A stretch of DNA of 64,000 nucleotides. Origin: Plumapathes pennacea (Eukaryota > Cnidaria > Anthozoa > Antipatharia > Myriopathidae). This document shows, one piece after another, positions 1 to 10,847 of this stretch. The translations under genes were made by a program, and so were the position numbers. A model generated the notes under the pieces. That model saw nothing but the letters and a program-made list of their open reading frames with translations, was not told the origin of the DNA and did no database searches. Location: positions 11,736,184 through 11,800,183 of the forward strand of contig OZ038471.1 of NCBI GenBank assembly GCA_964036295.1. Reading direction: 5' to 3'. Each line of letters starts with the position of its first letter. The first letter of the stretch is position 1.

Positions 1-771
1 ACCTATAACCCCGGAAAACGAAGACCCTAACAGACCCTAACAACAAAAAGCTTTTCTCAGTGCCACTCTCTTTAATATTGCTTCTTTATGCCTATCTCTG
101 CAGCAGATGTTGGAATGTTTGCGTATGTATCATGTACAAGTAGCTGTAATAACAGCTTTTTAGTCTTATCTCGTCTTTGCTAATCTTCCCAGCGTGTGCA
201 TCATGTTCAAGTAGTTGTAATTGAAGCTTTTTAGACTTATCTCTGCAGCACATTAAAACATGATATTTCCCATGGTGAAGTTACTTCGTATGAAAAAGCC
301 ATCTCAGAAGTTACGCATCCTACATGTACAAGTCTGATCACTAATATGTTCAAGACTACTATGCATTAAGCTTTAACGCAAAATTCTGGGTCGATACGAA
401 ATTAATCTCTATCGGAAGCTGCAGACGTTTGAATACCGTGACAACAAAGGCGTGCATCACGCTTGTGGAGCGAACATTAGGCTCGGATAGTCGGATATCA
501 ACCTTGAGCTTTTGAAGACTTCGAGGTATTCAGTGACAAATATTCTCGATGTAATCGCCTGCCGGTCTTCCCTGCTTTTGTTAAAGAGGCGTGAGTGAAA
601 GCTAGGTAGCCGATGATTCGGGATTCCCCGTTCTATGATATTATGCTCGTGACATTTCATTGACAGATCTTGTATCTTAATCTCGCGTGATATTTGCCTC
701 AAACTATTAGTAATTCAGTATCCTCAGACAATAAACAAAGAACCTTTACTTCACGCAAAACGAAGTTAAAA
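1..771. other. Non-coding stretch, no gene supported
   Basis: I see no gene here. A minus-strand open frame at 457-702 has no recognisable motif and no splice context. Two separated CCCTAAC words near position 30 are not a telomeric array. The stretch ends at the foldback element beginning at 772. Confidence 0.5.
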
Positions 772-957
772 CCTGGTCCTCACTAGCGCATAAGCATAAG
801 CACAAGCATAAGCATAAGAATAAGAGAGCGACAGTGGCGACATAAGCATAAGCATAAGGAACGGAAGCGTTTGATCCTTATGCTTATGTCGCCACTGTCG
901 CTCTCTTATTCTTATGCTTATGCTTGTGCTTATGCTTATGCGCTAGTGAGGACCAGG
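772..957. repeat. Foldback/MITE with near-perfect 80-bp arms built from CATAAG hexamers
   Basis: The left arm begins CCTGGTCCTCACTAGCG and the right arm ends with its reverse complement, CGCTAGTGAGGACCAGG. Both arms carry repeated CATAAG hexamers and a GTGGCGAC block, and the left arm has one extra hexamer near the loop. TTAA occurs just outside both ends (766-769 and 959-962), which would suit a TTAA-targeting superfamily such as piggyBac or Kolobok, but the fit at the left end is off by two bases. No coding capacity is expected; the open frame read through it is a by-product of the palindrome. Confidence 0.75.
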
Positions 958-1189
958 CTTAAACGCCGACTGTTCGTATACGCCGCGCGTTACACAAAGC
1001 CCCAGAGTTTCCGACAAAGGGAGACGCTCTGCCTGCAGGGAAAAGTTCAAGTTTTATCAAGTTTCGACACGTCTTCTACTACTTATTCGATGTTCTTTCA
1101 CACAAATATTGCTCAGAACACAGATACATTGGTTGAAGCGGTATCTATAATCGAGCATTTGCAAAAACACAACCCTTCGTACTTTACGG
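958..1189. other. Non-coding stretch between repeats
   Basis: Unique-looking sequence between the foldback and the first Helitron-like fragment. The plus-strand open frame running through here starts inside the palindrome and has no ATG-led or spliced gene context. Confidence 0.4.
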
Positions 1190-1546
1190 GGGTCCCGCTG
1201 GTAACACATCAAGCATTTGTGTACGGCTATTTTCAAATCTTCCGACGCTTAAAAACAATGCAAGCCAAAATCGTTCTTAAAGTATGGCTTCCGTGCATCC
1301 AGAAAGCCAACCGATGTTCAGTTCGGATGGGATACAGGCTAACTTTAACACAATTCAATTTCAGTCTCTTGCTTCAATCGCCGACATCTCAAGTCGCTCG
1401 CGAGGAAATGTCAATTGCATAACGTCATCGCAAATCACGTGATAAAGCGAACCAATCACCGTGTGCAGATTTCTAACCCAGAAAAAAAAATTAAAATAAA
1501 AACAACCTCCATTTTAAAGCTTGTGTCATCACAAGCAATAATTAAA
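1190..1546 (-). repeat. Diverged end fragment of the Helitron-like family
   Basis: The sequence from the 'tttgtgtacggctat' block through 'accaatcaccgtgtgc', the CCCAG-plus-A-rich tract and the AAGCTTGTG/CACAAGC hairpin matches the corresponding end of better copies at 21.6-22.03 and 46.3-46.74 kb, with more substitutions. By the orientation used here (hairpin-CTAG end = 3') this is the 5' end of the element on the minus strand; the CTAG end is missing. Likely an old truncated copy. Confidence 0.6.
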
Positions 1547-2118
1547 TAATTAAATCAATTATTCAATCAACTATTGATAGAAAACCATAAAATTACACAC
1601 TAAGGAAAGTGTAATCCAGTTAGAAAAGACAATAGTTGTGTAATGGTGTCACAAGTGCACTGTACCATACATTTCTTTGTGTTCTACTTGTTGGAGGATG
1701 TTTGCAAAATTCGTGAAGTGAACATATACTGTACAATTACATGCATGTAAAAAAAACTGACAGCAAACACAACCAATTCAACAAGAAAAAAACAACATGA
1801 ATTCAACTAAAGTCATGAATTCAGTCAAAAATGTAGCACCATACGTATTTTGTCTTTCGTGCAGGTACTTTTTATTCGTGTTCAATAAACTTGATAGGTT
1901 GATATTAACGAATCCAATATTACATTTAGCAAGTGAATCAGGTGTGAAAATTGAAAATGGTTGGCAGTTCCTCACATGAAAAACAAACATAATGAAAGAA
2001 CAAAGCAAAGAAAACTACTGTATTTCCCATAAGCATTTATTGCCCAGGTACAAAGGAAGAAAAGGAAGTGTTTTATTTCTTACCTGCCCCTTGTTTCCTG
2101 GTGATAAGAATCGGCAAA
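1547..2118. other. AT-rich non-coding stretch
   Basis: AT-rich sequence with short open frames on both strands that overlap each other and show no motif. I see no gene, RNA or clear terminal repeat. Confidence 0.4.
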
Positions 2119-3119
2119 TCACTCACATTGGCAAGGAGACTGCTGAGAAATTTCTGCACATCTTGTCACCCGAGAATAAACGCACGAAGTTTTTTTGTTT
2201 CGCTTACAGCTGGTGCAGGTATAGTTCGGGTCAGTCATACTTTGGTTGGCAACAAGTGACCATGTTTCCTTGTACACCTTACAGTGAAGGTTTTCTTCGT
2301 AGTGGTGGAAGGCTGCAAGTTCCTCTTGTGCCCACTGCTGTTCGTGTAGAGCCGGGTTGTCAGGGTTAGCCCATCCACGGCCATGCAGATATTGTTGCCT
2401 CTGGAAGCGTCGTTCTTCGACAACAGACGAACGTTGCTCACGGCGTCGATTGTTGGCCTCATTTTGAGCCTGAAGCCTGCGGGTCCTTTCTGCATTCGTT
2501 TCATTGTGGCGTCGGGAAGCAGCTCGTTGTTGAGTGGCTTTCACGCGCTGTTCTTTTGCCTGAGTCGTTTCTTGGGTCTGCTTCTGCATTATGATGCTCC
2601 TGATCAGCTATGGGTTGTCTCCTGAGCTCGTTTCTGCTGATAATGCTCTCGGTCATACCGTTGTTTCGCTCTTTTGGCAGCGACAGCACTGTCTGTTTGC
2701 CGTCTGTGCTCGAGACGAATACACCGCTCCTGTCTTGTCTCACGAATTCGTCTTAGTCTCGCTTGTTCTCTTCGTTTTTGAGGACGAACTTGTTTCTTCT
2801 CTTGAGAGTGTTCGGTTTGATTCTTTGCTTGATTCATACTTGCCGTATTTACTTCTTCAGCAAGAGTGTACACCGCGGTGCGGGAAGGTCGCCCGTGAAC
2901 GACAAACATTAAAACACGAGATTTGAGGTCGCAGGGGAAAGAGCCTGGGAACGAGGTTAGAGTGTACTTACCCAGGTTCCGAGTTTCTACCCAGCAGACC
3001 CCGCTGCGCGGGGACGTGATTCTCTTCCGATGTTTTTCCCAGCAAACCCCGCTGCGCGGGGACGTCGCCCGTGAACGACAAACATTCAAAAACGACATGG
3101 TGTTCAGATTAGTACCCAC
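2119..3119 (-). pseudogene. Remnant of an Arg/Gln-rich transposon ORF, possibly the N-terminus of a Helitron-type protein
   Basis: Two minus-strand frames (2604-3119, then 2119-2589 after a frameshift) encode a strongly Arg/Gln/Glu-rich region with repeated E-x-x-x-R-x-x-R-L-x-x-Q patterns. A shorter segment follows with a His/Tyr/Glu stretch and cysteines in a CTSC arrangement before KRNKK. Arg-rich repeats followed by a C-x2-C cluster remind me of the N-terminal part of Helitron proteins in marine invertebrates; that is family memory, not proof. No Rep or helicase motif is present. The first third of the upstream frame (3119 to about 2900) reads through hairpin repeats and is probably not coding. 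The frameshift and early stops make it a dead copy. Confidence 0.4.
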
Positions 3120-3132
3120 GCAGGGCGTGGGA
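2991..3132. repeat. Two CCCCGCTGCGCGGGG hairpins and a third nearby hairpin
   Basis: The block CCCAGCARACCCCGCTGCGC (continuing GGGGACGT) occurs at about 2991-3018 and again at about 3040-3066; each holds a GC-rich palindrome. A partly shared flank, GTCGCCCGTGAACGACAAAC, occurs at about 2889 and 3064, and CCCACGCAGGGCGTGGG follows at 3116-3132. GC-rich hairpins of this kind are often transposon ends, but no boundary could be fixed. Confidence 0.6.
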
Positions 3133-3837
3133 ATTAGAAATAATAAGTGGCTGGGTGTGCTATAGTTCCTTCATACAGGTACCATCCCTCTCTCACAAGG
3201 TCAATTTTAGAAATATGCCTCTCTCAGTCTAATAAGCTCCTCCCCCTTTCCCTTGCTATAAATACATATCCTATATGAAATGTGTATAAACAAAATGATG
3301 TTTCAGTAAACTAGAAATTATTATGAATTATTATTTTATCAATTTGGCATCAGGAAAAGAAGTGTAATTTATTGCTGCATTTCCTTTTGCTTTTTTGAAT
3401 TAGCTGTTTAGCTGTACTATATAGCATTACTGTATATAGAATAATGTTCAGAAGAGATTAACTGTATTAGTAGCTGGTGTGGGCAGAAAAACATTGCCAT
3501 GATCTAGACAAGTTCAAATTAAGATAACACTGACAAGTCAATGCCCCAATCAGTGACTCAAAGTCAACAATCAATTTTCAAACTAAGATACATATTCTAA
3601 TTATACAATGCCAGAAGAGTCAATTTGCATTTAACACAGTTAGTATCATTTTACTTAAGCCAGCGCTTTCCTACATTAATATTTCTTCCTTTTCCTAGAT
3701 AAATTTGGCGATAATTATAATTAATTAATACGTTTTCTTTTGAACAAGTTTTTTTTTCCAATGCAGCTGCATGACATTAATTTCTGGTGAGATATTATAA
3801 TTTAAACTGTTACTCCAACACAATCCCTTGTGAAATA

Positions 3838-4075
3838 AAGCTTGGAATTCCCAGGATTTTAGTACTAGGAATTCCTAAGAATAAAGGTGTGAATTTTCAC
3901 AGTAATTTGGACATGGAAGTCCTAGGAATTCCCAGGAATGCTTCAAAGTAGGCCATTTTACTTGGTAATCATTGGGAATTGCTGAGAATTGTCAGGAATT
4001 GCTGAGAATTCCCAGGAATTCCTAGGAATTATTGAGAATTTTTGGGAATCCTTGGGAATCCCTGAGATGAGATTT
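3838..4075. repeat. Degenerate GGAATT/GAATTCCC short-period array
   Basis: Roughly twenty GGAATT/GAATTCC/GAGAATT words occur within about 240 bp, densest at 3970-4075, where they recur about every 9-12 bp. The words are interspersed with CCTAGGAATT palindromes. Confidence 0.6.
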
Positions 4076-6124
4076 CAGGTTGCCATAGAAACCTTAGCAC
4101 CAATAGTTGTGCTCCCCAAATCTACAGGATCCCTTGCCCTTAAATATCAAACAAAACACAATATTGCAATGAACATACATGTACACTGAAATAAATTTAT
4201 TCTGCTATTGATAATATTCTACAATATTTTGATTTGAAAATATAATTTGTTTTATGAGCCTAATTGTCTGTACAGTATTAACAACAGTATTACTATTTAT
4301 ATTTGCCAGTGTAGATATCCCTAATTTCCACATATTTTTTCATCCTGAAATTATCTTGCTACACATTTGAAACTTGGTAAATGGTCTAAAGTAGTATGCA
4401 GCTAACATACTGCACATGCAGTGTTTTTCGACTCAGGATAGGCAAGATATGATCAGTACATATTTAAACTGGACTCAGCTGCTATAGTGTAGTGTCCAGG
4501 GCTGTTATCAGGTTCTTCATGGCTGTCTTGTATGCCTACATCACTCTCCTGTCCGTGTTTTTCCCTATAAAAAGCCAAGAAAATAACAGATCAGGTAAAG
4601 CAAATTTATACATTGTGGCAGTTACACAAAATCAATGGCAACCAAAGTATGCAGTGAAGGGAGAAATGAATGAACATCATAATAGCTTTGTCATATTTTA
4701 GACTTTGTTATTTCTTATTTGCCATGTGAAGGTATTTCTCCTTTTCCACATATGTTCATCTAAGGTTTAACAACTTGCCAAGCAAACGAATGTAGGCTAT
4801 CTAAAAAATAATAATAATAATAATAATAAAAAAAAACAAAACAGAAAACCAGTAGCAGCCAGAATATGGTTAACATTTATATGGTGGGAGCTAGTGAATT
4901 TTAACCCCATTCACTCCCAAGAGTGATCCACTCCAATTAATTTCTCACTAAAGACATACATATCCCTATCATTACAGTATGAAGAAGTTAGCTTTAGATA
5001 GCTTGCTGTATGGGTAGCTGATTGGAGTATTAATTCTCTCCACATCTCTTACATTTTCTTCTTGAATTATTGGGAGAATCCGCACTTTAAACTTTGGAGT
5101 GAAAGGGTTAAATATGTACGAAGGGAAGATATTTGCTACATTGAACTGCACTGAGTCAGTTAAATATATTTTAAAAGTCGCATCAAACCGGCCAATTCAA
5201 GCGCACACGGGAGAACATTCAGGCAATTTAATTTAGAAACACAAAAGCGACGGCCAACACGTGAATCACGGATTGAAACAAAGAATAACACATCATTCAT
5301 CTCACCTTGCTACAAGTCCTCGGGATTATGATGCGTATAGAGAACAACTGATCATCCAAATCTGATGTCCCAGCCACCTCTCCACACAATGTAAATGAAC
5401 TTCGAAATCCAAGCAATCAACATAATTCTTGAGGACGTTATGCCTATTTTGTTATCCTCCAAGCAACACACAAGGTAAAGAATTGCACTCGAAGCGAAGA
5501 ACAGGGAACAGTCCTCAAATAAAAGGCACAAATCCTGTGAAAAACGGGGCTATGTACACGAAATGATCGCTGTTGAAAAGTCCGTTAACCCGAGCGCCAA
5601 ACAAAACAGCGTGAGGCCTTGATTGGTTTGCACGTGACAATTTTTGATTGACAAACTAATACACCGGCACTCAGACCGAGTTTTGTTTGCGAGTTCATCA
5701 CATGGAAGAATTGTTCGCCGTGGTTAATTTCGCCGAGAGGGAGTGCTTTGATTCTGGAAATGGATACATTTGTATATTTCTCTGGCATGGGATTTTGTGT
5801 GTTTGTACATGTACATGTACTAGGCAACACTTGCAACAATTGAGAACTTCTGAGATTTATATTGTAACCTACTTGAGAAGTATCTATATATTTCACCTAT
5901 GAATGTGGTGCTAAGACTGACTCTGTATACTTTCTTATGAGACAAAATAAATTACTGTGAAATGGACATGGCATGATGAATAATATCGTGAGAACTTCCT
6001 TCTTTCAAGACCATCCTACATATTATATAATGAAATTACTGTACTCTTCAAACAGCAATGGGACCCTGGTGGGGGGTGGGGGGGAGTACTCCCATATATA
6101 TGCCATATAGGTATGTACCACCCC

Positions 6125-6430
6125 AAAGGGTATTGTTTTCAAACATTTTTAGTCTGAAATAGGGTATAGAGTTTGCCTTTTTGGTCTGAAATACTGTAGG
6201 GTATCGATTTTGTGTTTTTGGCCTGGGATAGCATAATTATATAGAAATGTGTCGCCGCGAACAATGCATGGCAAATGGAAGAAAAAACAGGGTGGAAATC
6301 GTTGCAAAAGAAAAAAGTCTCAAAAATAGGTCTGAAACAGGGTATACATTTATGGAGTATGGGTCTGAAATAGGGTATAGTAAATCAGATATTTTGGTCT
6401 GAAATAGGGTAAGGGTTTTCAGGTCCAGGT
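6125..6430 (-). repeat. Interspersed TCTGAAATAGGGTAT motif array
   Basis: At least six copies of TCTGAAA(T/C)A(G/-)GGTA are spaced roughly 25-100 bp apart. The reverse-complement array (ACCCTATTTCAGAC) appears at 17890-18220 in the inverted relative of this repeat. Confidence 0.7.
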
Positions 6431-6599
6431 GTCACACCCCCACCCAAATTATGATGAGTGTCCCCCGGAATGGAACACATGCTAATATCATGTAAATGCT
6501 AATATAGTGTCATCTGCCTTTAATTACATTATATAATATTGAAATGTGTGGTGTATGCATACAGTACATGACAGCTCTAAGCAATGTCATGCATAATCA

Positions 6600-7165
6600 A
6601 TTACTTGAGCGTGGGACCTTTGCGAGTATCGTATTTCTAGTTATATTTTACTTGAGCCTGGTCGTGACAGCTGTGAAGTGAACTGTTTACAAAAACCGTC
6701 AATGGAAACTGAATAGGCATATTTCCTAGCAATGGTTACTGCATCCCCAAGCACCTTCATCTCGGGGAACCCATATTTCTCCAGTAATTCAGTTTCGCCT
6801 CGCGACGCTCTTGGAGTTGAGGTAACGCAAGTGCTTCTTTGTGCTGATCCGAGTTTTGATCTGTGAAATGCCTTCAATATCTGGGTATCCTTCTCTCTGT
6901 TCCTGCAATAAGTGTGTGCGTTTTCCCAATTCCTAAATTTTCCCAGTTTCCCAGAAAAGAATCGTTTGTTATGGAACAGTTTTAGCGTAAACACAGATGT
7001 GACGCAACATTTTGGCAGCGGGCCAGCTGATTCAAGCTAACGGAAATACGTCACAAATCATCTTGTGGTGCAAGAGGGGTGCCTGTGGCAAATGCCATTT
7101 CTTCATACAAAAAAATAGAAGAACAAATGCAGTAGACACATGCACCTCACAGGTGCCTATTTTTT
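6600..7165. other. Non-coding stretch, one uncertain minus-strand frame
   Basis: A 117-codon minus-strand frame at 6641-6994 has no recognisable domain and no supporting splice sites. I would not call it a gene. A poly-C tract begins about 7192. Confidence 0.35.
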
Positions 7166-7345
7166 GTGGAGGGATGAAGGGAAAGCCACCCTCCCCCCCC
7201 CCCCCCCCAGTTAGCTATAGCTTTGACAGAGTGGAATCACGGAGCTGACAAATACATTACTGGAAAACGGAGGATCAACTGTAGTTTAAAAACCATGGTG
7301 ACAGGAAAGTGAACTGGATTCAGAGTAATATTATATGCAGCTTTT
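7166..7345 (+). repeat. About 180-230 bp direct repeat with poly-C tract, copy 1
   Basis: The run from 'tttttgtggagggatgaag' through a poly-C tract and 'gaggatcaactgtagttt' to 'atgcagcttttg' is repeated at about 12390-12590 with roughly 90% identity. The poly-C tract differs in length between the copies. Confidence 0.75.
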
Positions 7346-7718
7346 GTTAGAGCTATGTAAAGAACGAACAGGCAACAGAAAATCTGCTGTCATTAAGCTT
7401 TCAGAAACTATATACTTTAACAGTGTTTCCTTCTAATAGTTCCGCACTGCGTCCTCGCAAACGCAACATGTCTTTCTTTTTTACCAGGGATGATACCTTA
7501 AGTTGTGCATCAAGCAACATAAAACCTGCTCTCTTTTTCAACTTTTTAGTTTAAATATCGATACATACTCTGTTAAGTGAGCATGCATGCAGAATCTGTA
7601 CTCGTGTCAAAGGGAGTTCGAGGGGAACCAGCTGTTATCATGACTGCTTTTCATAACAAAATCTAGCGAAAATAACAGGTAAAATAAGCTAAAATAACAA
7701 TAGCGATGATTAAAGTTT

Positions 7719-7724
7719 TTTATT
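7719..7724 (-). promoter_or_regulatory. Possible AATAAA poly(A) signal of the BRICHOS gene
   Basis: On the minus strand AATAAA lies about 120 bp past the TGA stop at 7844-7846, a reasonable 3' UTR length. It could be chance in AT-rich DNA. Confidence 0.4.
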
Positions 7725-7843
7725 TACTCCTTAAAAATTCTTACTTAACTATGATGAATGTAGTGAACTGAATGTTCACTAAAGTTAATTCACAGCCTTT
7801 TCTTTGATCATAAACCGTTGCAAATCTGCGATACTGGACTCCT

Positions 7844-10800
7844 TCAAGGACAAAATGGGTCGCAGCAGACGAAACTGGTGTATACATGACTGTCGCTGCA
7901 TAGCTCTAAGATCTGTGGATCTGGTTTGCAAACGACGCGGTAGGTGCAAGCCGCAGTTCTAACTTTGCAAGAAAAGAGCCATTGGTCACTGTTGCAAGTT
8001 AGACTGTAATCCCCATGTTTCTTACAGAGAATTATCTCTCTCTTTTTTCGCGACCGTCCACCTGCGGGTTATGAAAAATATATATATATACATCAAAATT
8101 TCGGCAAATTCTGAATCGGCAAATGTATCACAAAAGCAATTCAACTGCTACTGCTTTCAAGGCGTGATCATCCTTTGAGCGAATGGCCGATCTGGAAGAA
8201 GTAGAGACTACAACAATATTTTGGTTCGCGAAGGATTTAGTTTAGGGCCAACCTTTAACGCTAAAAGGGCCTCAAACTTAAACAATTTTCTCCCGATTCC
8301 CAAGTTGCTCAAGCCCATTGGTTACTCAAAAGGAAGAAAAACATGTGCAACAAGTACAACCAAAACTTTTTTACAATGAGAACAATATTTCAAGTGGTTA
8401 TCTAATGAGAATTAACTGACTTTGAGAAAAAAGGAACTTGCTAAAAGAGGGTTACAATTTAAGTTTTATCATACCATTTTCTATCTCCATATTTTTGTTG
8501 TCCTTAAAATTAGCAAGCCCAAAACAACTTGATGCTCAATACAAGCAGTAGTTCGTAGACTTTACCTTGTGCATTCTTGATAGACATCACCGCGTCAGCC
8601 GAGTGCTGCTCCACTCGGTAAATAGGATAAGAACCACAGAAGTTCAAAGCTTCTTTGCCCAACAGGAAGGCGGGGAAACGTTCTGTTGGGATCCACTGCC
8701 TCGACACCACCGTTACAGGGAAGGATTTGCCCCCTAAAGCGACCTATATGGAAATAATACAGATGTGATTAATTAATGGCTAAATCATGTCAAATTAAAC
8801 TTAAGACGTTTTGAGACGTTTTTCTTTTTTTTTTTTCGGCGAAGCAACTCGAAGATCAATATCTCTTTGACAATGTTATGACGCGTTCATCATCAATAAG
8901 AGGACGGACACAAAATTTGATGTCAATTTGTTAACTTGAATATAATGACGTATATCGTTTTGATGCTTATACTCAGACACACTGTGGCGTGGGTTGAAGG
9001 TCGATAAGACACACTGTTGTCCCTTTAACAATAATGTAAAACGCATGAAGTCGTCCAATGAATCGATTATTAAAATTCAACATAGCCTTCTTACCTTCTT
9101 CAGACTGTTTTTCAAAATCTGGGGACTTGGTTCGTCACCTTGAAGTCTTGACACATAGCACGTCTTGATGTCATGAAGACGGAACACTGTCATGCGCTTA
9201 AGCAAGAAAAAAGAAATGTTAGATATCAAGAAGTCAACGTTAGTGAGACGCAACATCAACCGGATCTGCAATCAAATGCAAAAGTAGTTGAGACAGTGCA
9301 TATTTTGAGCAATTTATCGGCTTTTAAGTTTTGTTTATTTCTGCCCCCCCTCCCCCCGTCTCAATGTTGTTCGGGCCTAAATCTGGTTGTGCGATATTGG
9401 ATACTCAACATTGAAACGGGGGAGGGGGAGGGGGGGGGAAGATGCTGTCAAATGAAATCCAGATGAGAGTGAGGGAATAGAAGAGAAGAATGGGTCTTTT
9501 TCTGCGAGTGTCTCAACCATTTTGCATTTGATTGTGGCTTTACCACCAATGGATACTTGGAGTCCATGTCGGATTGCTATTTACTGAAAAAATATATCTT
9601 TATGTCTTTTCAATACGGTTTTACTGTTAATTTGGGTATCTTTAGTTTGGACAGAGCACGTCTTTCAGAGCTAAAACGGAAATATTCTATAATATTAAAA
9701 CAGAAATGGATCTGAAAAATAAGTGCAAGCGGGGTCACAAAATTTGTGCAAGTGAAATGACAGATTAAAATTTAAACTGAGGGGCGTGCTGACTTTTAAC
9801 ACTACGGAGAATGTGAAAGAAAACGCATAGCAAAAGAGCGGCAGAAGGTTAATGTCCAAATGATAAGACAAGAAGGGCCTGATGACTAAAGTATAATAAT
9901 TGTTTTGAGGGGGAGCAGTTTTCATAATTTGTTTTGATAACTCAATTCTCTGACCTCCCCCTTTCTCCCAACTCCACCCGCTTTAGCCGATCAGTAATAG
10001 AGACTTTCGATTTCAGAGGAAACTGGGAGGAATTTATCATGGCCCTCACCCTTTTAAAGTCATTCATAACGTCTGCGTTCGGAACTCCGTTGTGTGCAGG
10101 GACTTTAAACACTTCAGTTTGAGCGACCGTGTCCACCTCTATTGTTTCCTCAAACTTGGTCCCTTTCTCGGAAATTTGGAGCTTGAATTCTTCTGCATTT
10201 TGTGTCTGTCAATATCAAACAGAAAGGCACATAACTCCGACAGGTTAACAAACAACAAATAAATCTATAAAATAATAAAAACCATGTGCATGGAAATTTT
10301 CAGTTTTCATTTGCAAAGTAAAGTGCAAAAGCTGTAATCTGCTTAAAAAAAAAAAAGAAAAAAAGGAACACGGTCAGACCGAGAGAAAGTTTGCAGAATA
10401 ATCAGCGGATAAACATGCAGCAATCAAATTCAGCAGATTGAATAGGATCGGTCATGATCACTGACACTCACCTGACAGAAGGCAGCTTGCAGAAATAGAA
10501 GAACGGCCAGGAGAAACAACACGACTGTTACCTGATGAAGGGAAACGAAACAATTTAATAATCGTAGTGCAGTAAGCCATTGGGATTGGTATTTGTCAGT
10601 TTTCCGTCAGTAACGCAAGAGTTCTTCAGTTCGCTATATGCTGCCTCGAAAATGTTGTAACTGTAGTGTTTCAAGATGCTAACAATTGAAGGGGCATCAG
10701 ACAAATGCATTGGATGACTCTACTTGAAAAAGAATCTCTGAATGACTTCAAACGGCTGCTCGAGCGGCCGATTTAAAAGGCGACTTGACAACTAAAACAA

Positions 10801-10847
10801 TGCTTCACTGTCAGTGTGTGGGACGGAAATACCTTCACGTTTGCCAT
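7844..10847 (-). CDS. Secreted BRICHOS-domain precursor with furin-type site and Cys-rich C-terminal peptide (six exons, 242 aa)
   Basis: Exons on the minus strand are 10847-10833, 10531-10472, 10205-10050, 9196-9095, 8743-8566 and 8061-7844. All are bounded by AG/GT and their phases join cleanly (0,0,0,0,1). Residues 1-25 (MANVKVTVVLFLLAV...AFCQ) are a signal peptide. Residues 26-77 are a linker with a VDTVAQTEVFKVP strand region. The BRICHOS domain follows, with its two conserved cysteines in IKTCYVSRL and LNFCGSYPIYRV, and SPQILKNSL between them. After it comes GRSRKKR, a strong furin/PC2-type site, then a mature peptide of about 64 residues with nine Cys, ending CCDPFCP and a stop. In known families BRICHOS acts as an intramolecular chaperone for an aggregation-prone, cleaved C-terminal peptide (chondromodulin, gastrokine, arenicin). 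I infer the Cys-rich peptide is the released product; its function (structural, signalling or antimicrobial) is unknown. Confidence 0.85.

Larger units (their letters stand above)
3240..6590 (+). repeat. Long dispersed repeat; inverted relative lies at 17.74-19.49 kb
   Basis: About 3240-3840 matches the reverse complement of 18880-19490, and about 5750-6590 matches the reverse complement of 17740-18590. The middle (3840-5750) has no counterpart in the other copy, so one copy gained or lost about 1.6 kb. No convincing coding sequence is present. The copy contains the GGAATT array, an AAT microsatellite at 4806-4829 and the CCCTATTTCAGAC-type motif array. The second copy lies inside a 4.1 kb element with terminal inverted repeats (16653-20761), so this may be part of the same transposon family. 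Confidence 0.65.

Noticed and set aside
1-50. Telomere-like CCCTAAC words
   Set aside because: Only two, not in tandem.
871-1422. 183-codon plus-strand frame with repeated YAYA residues
   Set aside because: It begins inside the CATAAG foldback and continues into a decayed Helitron-like fragment; the repeat explains the openness.
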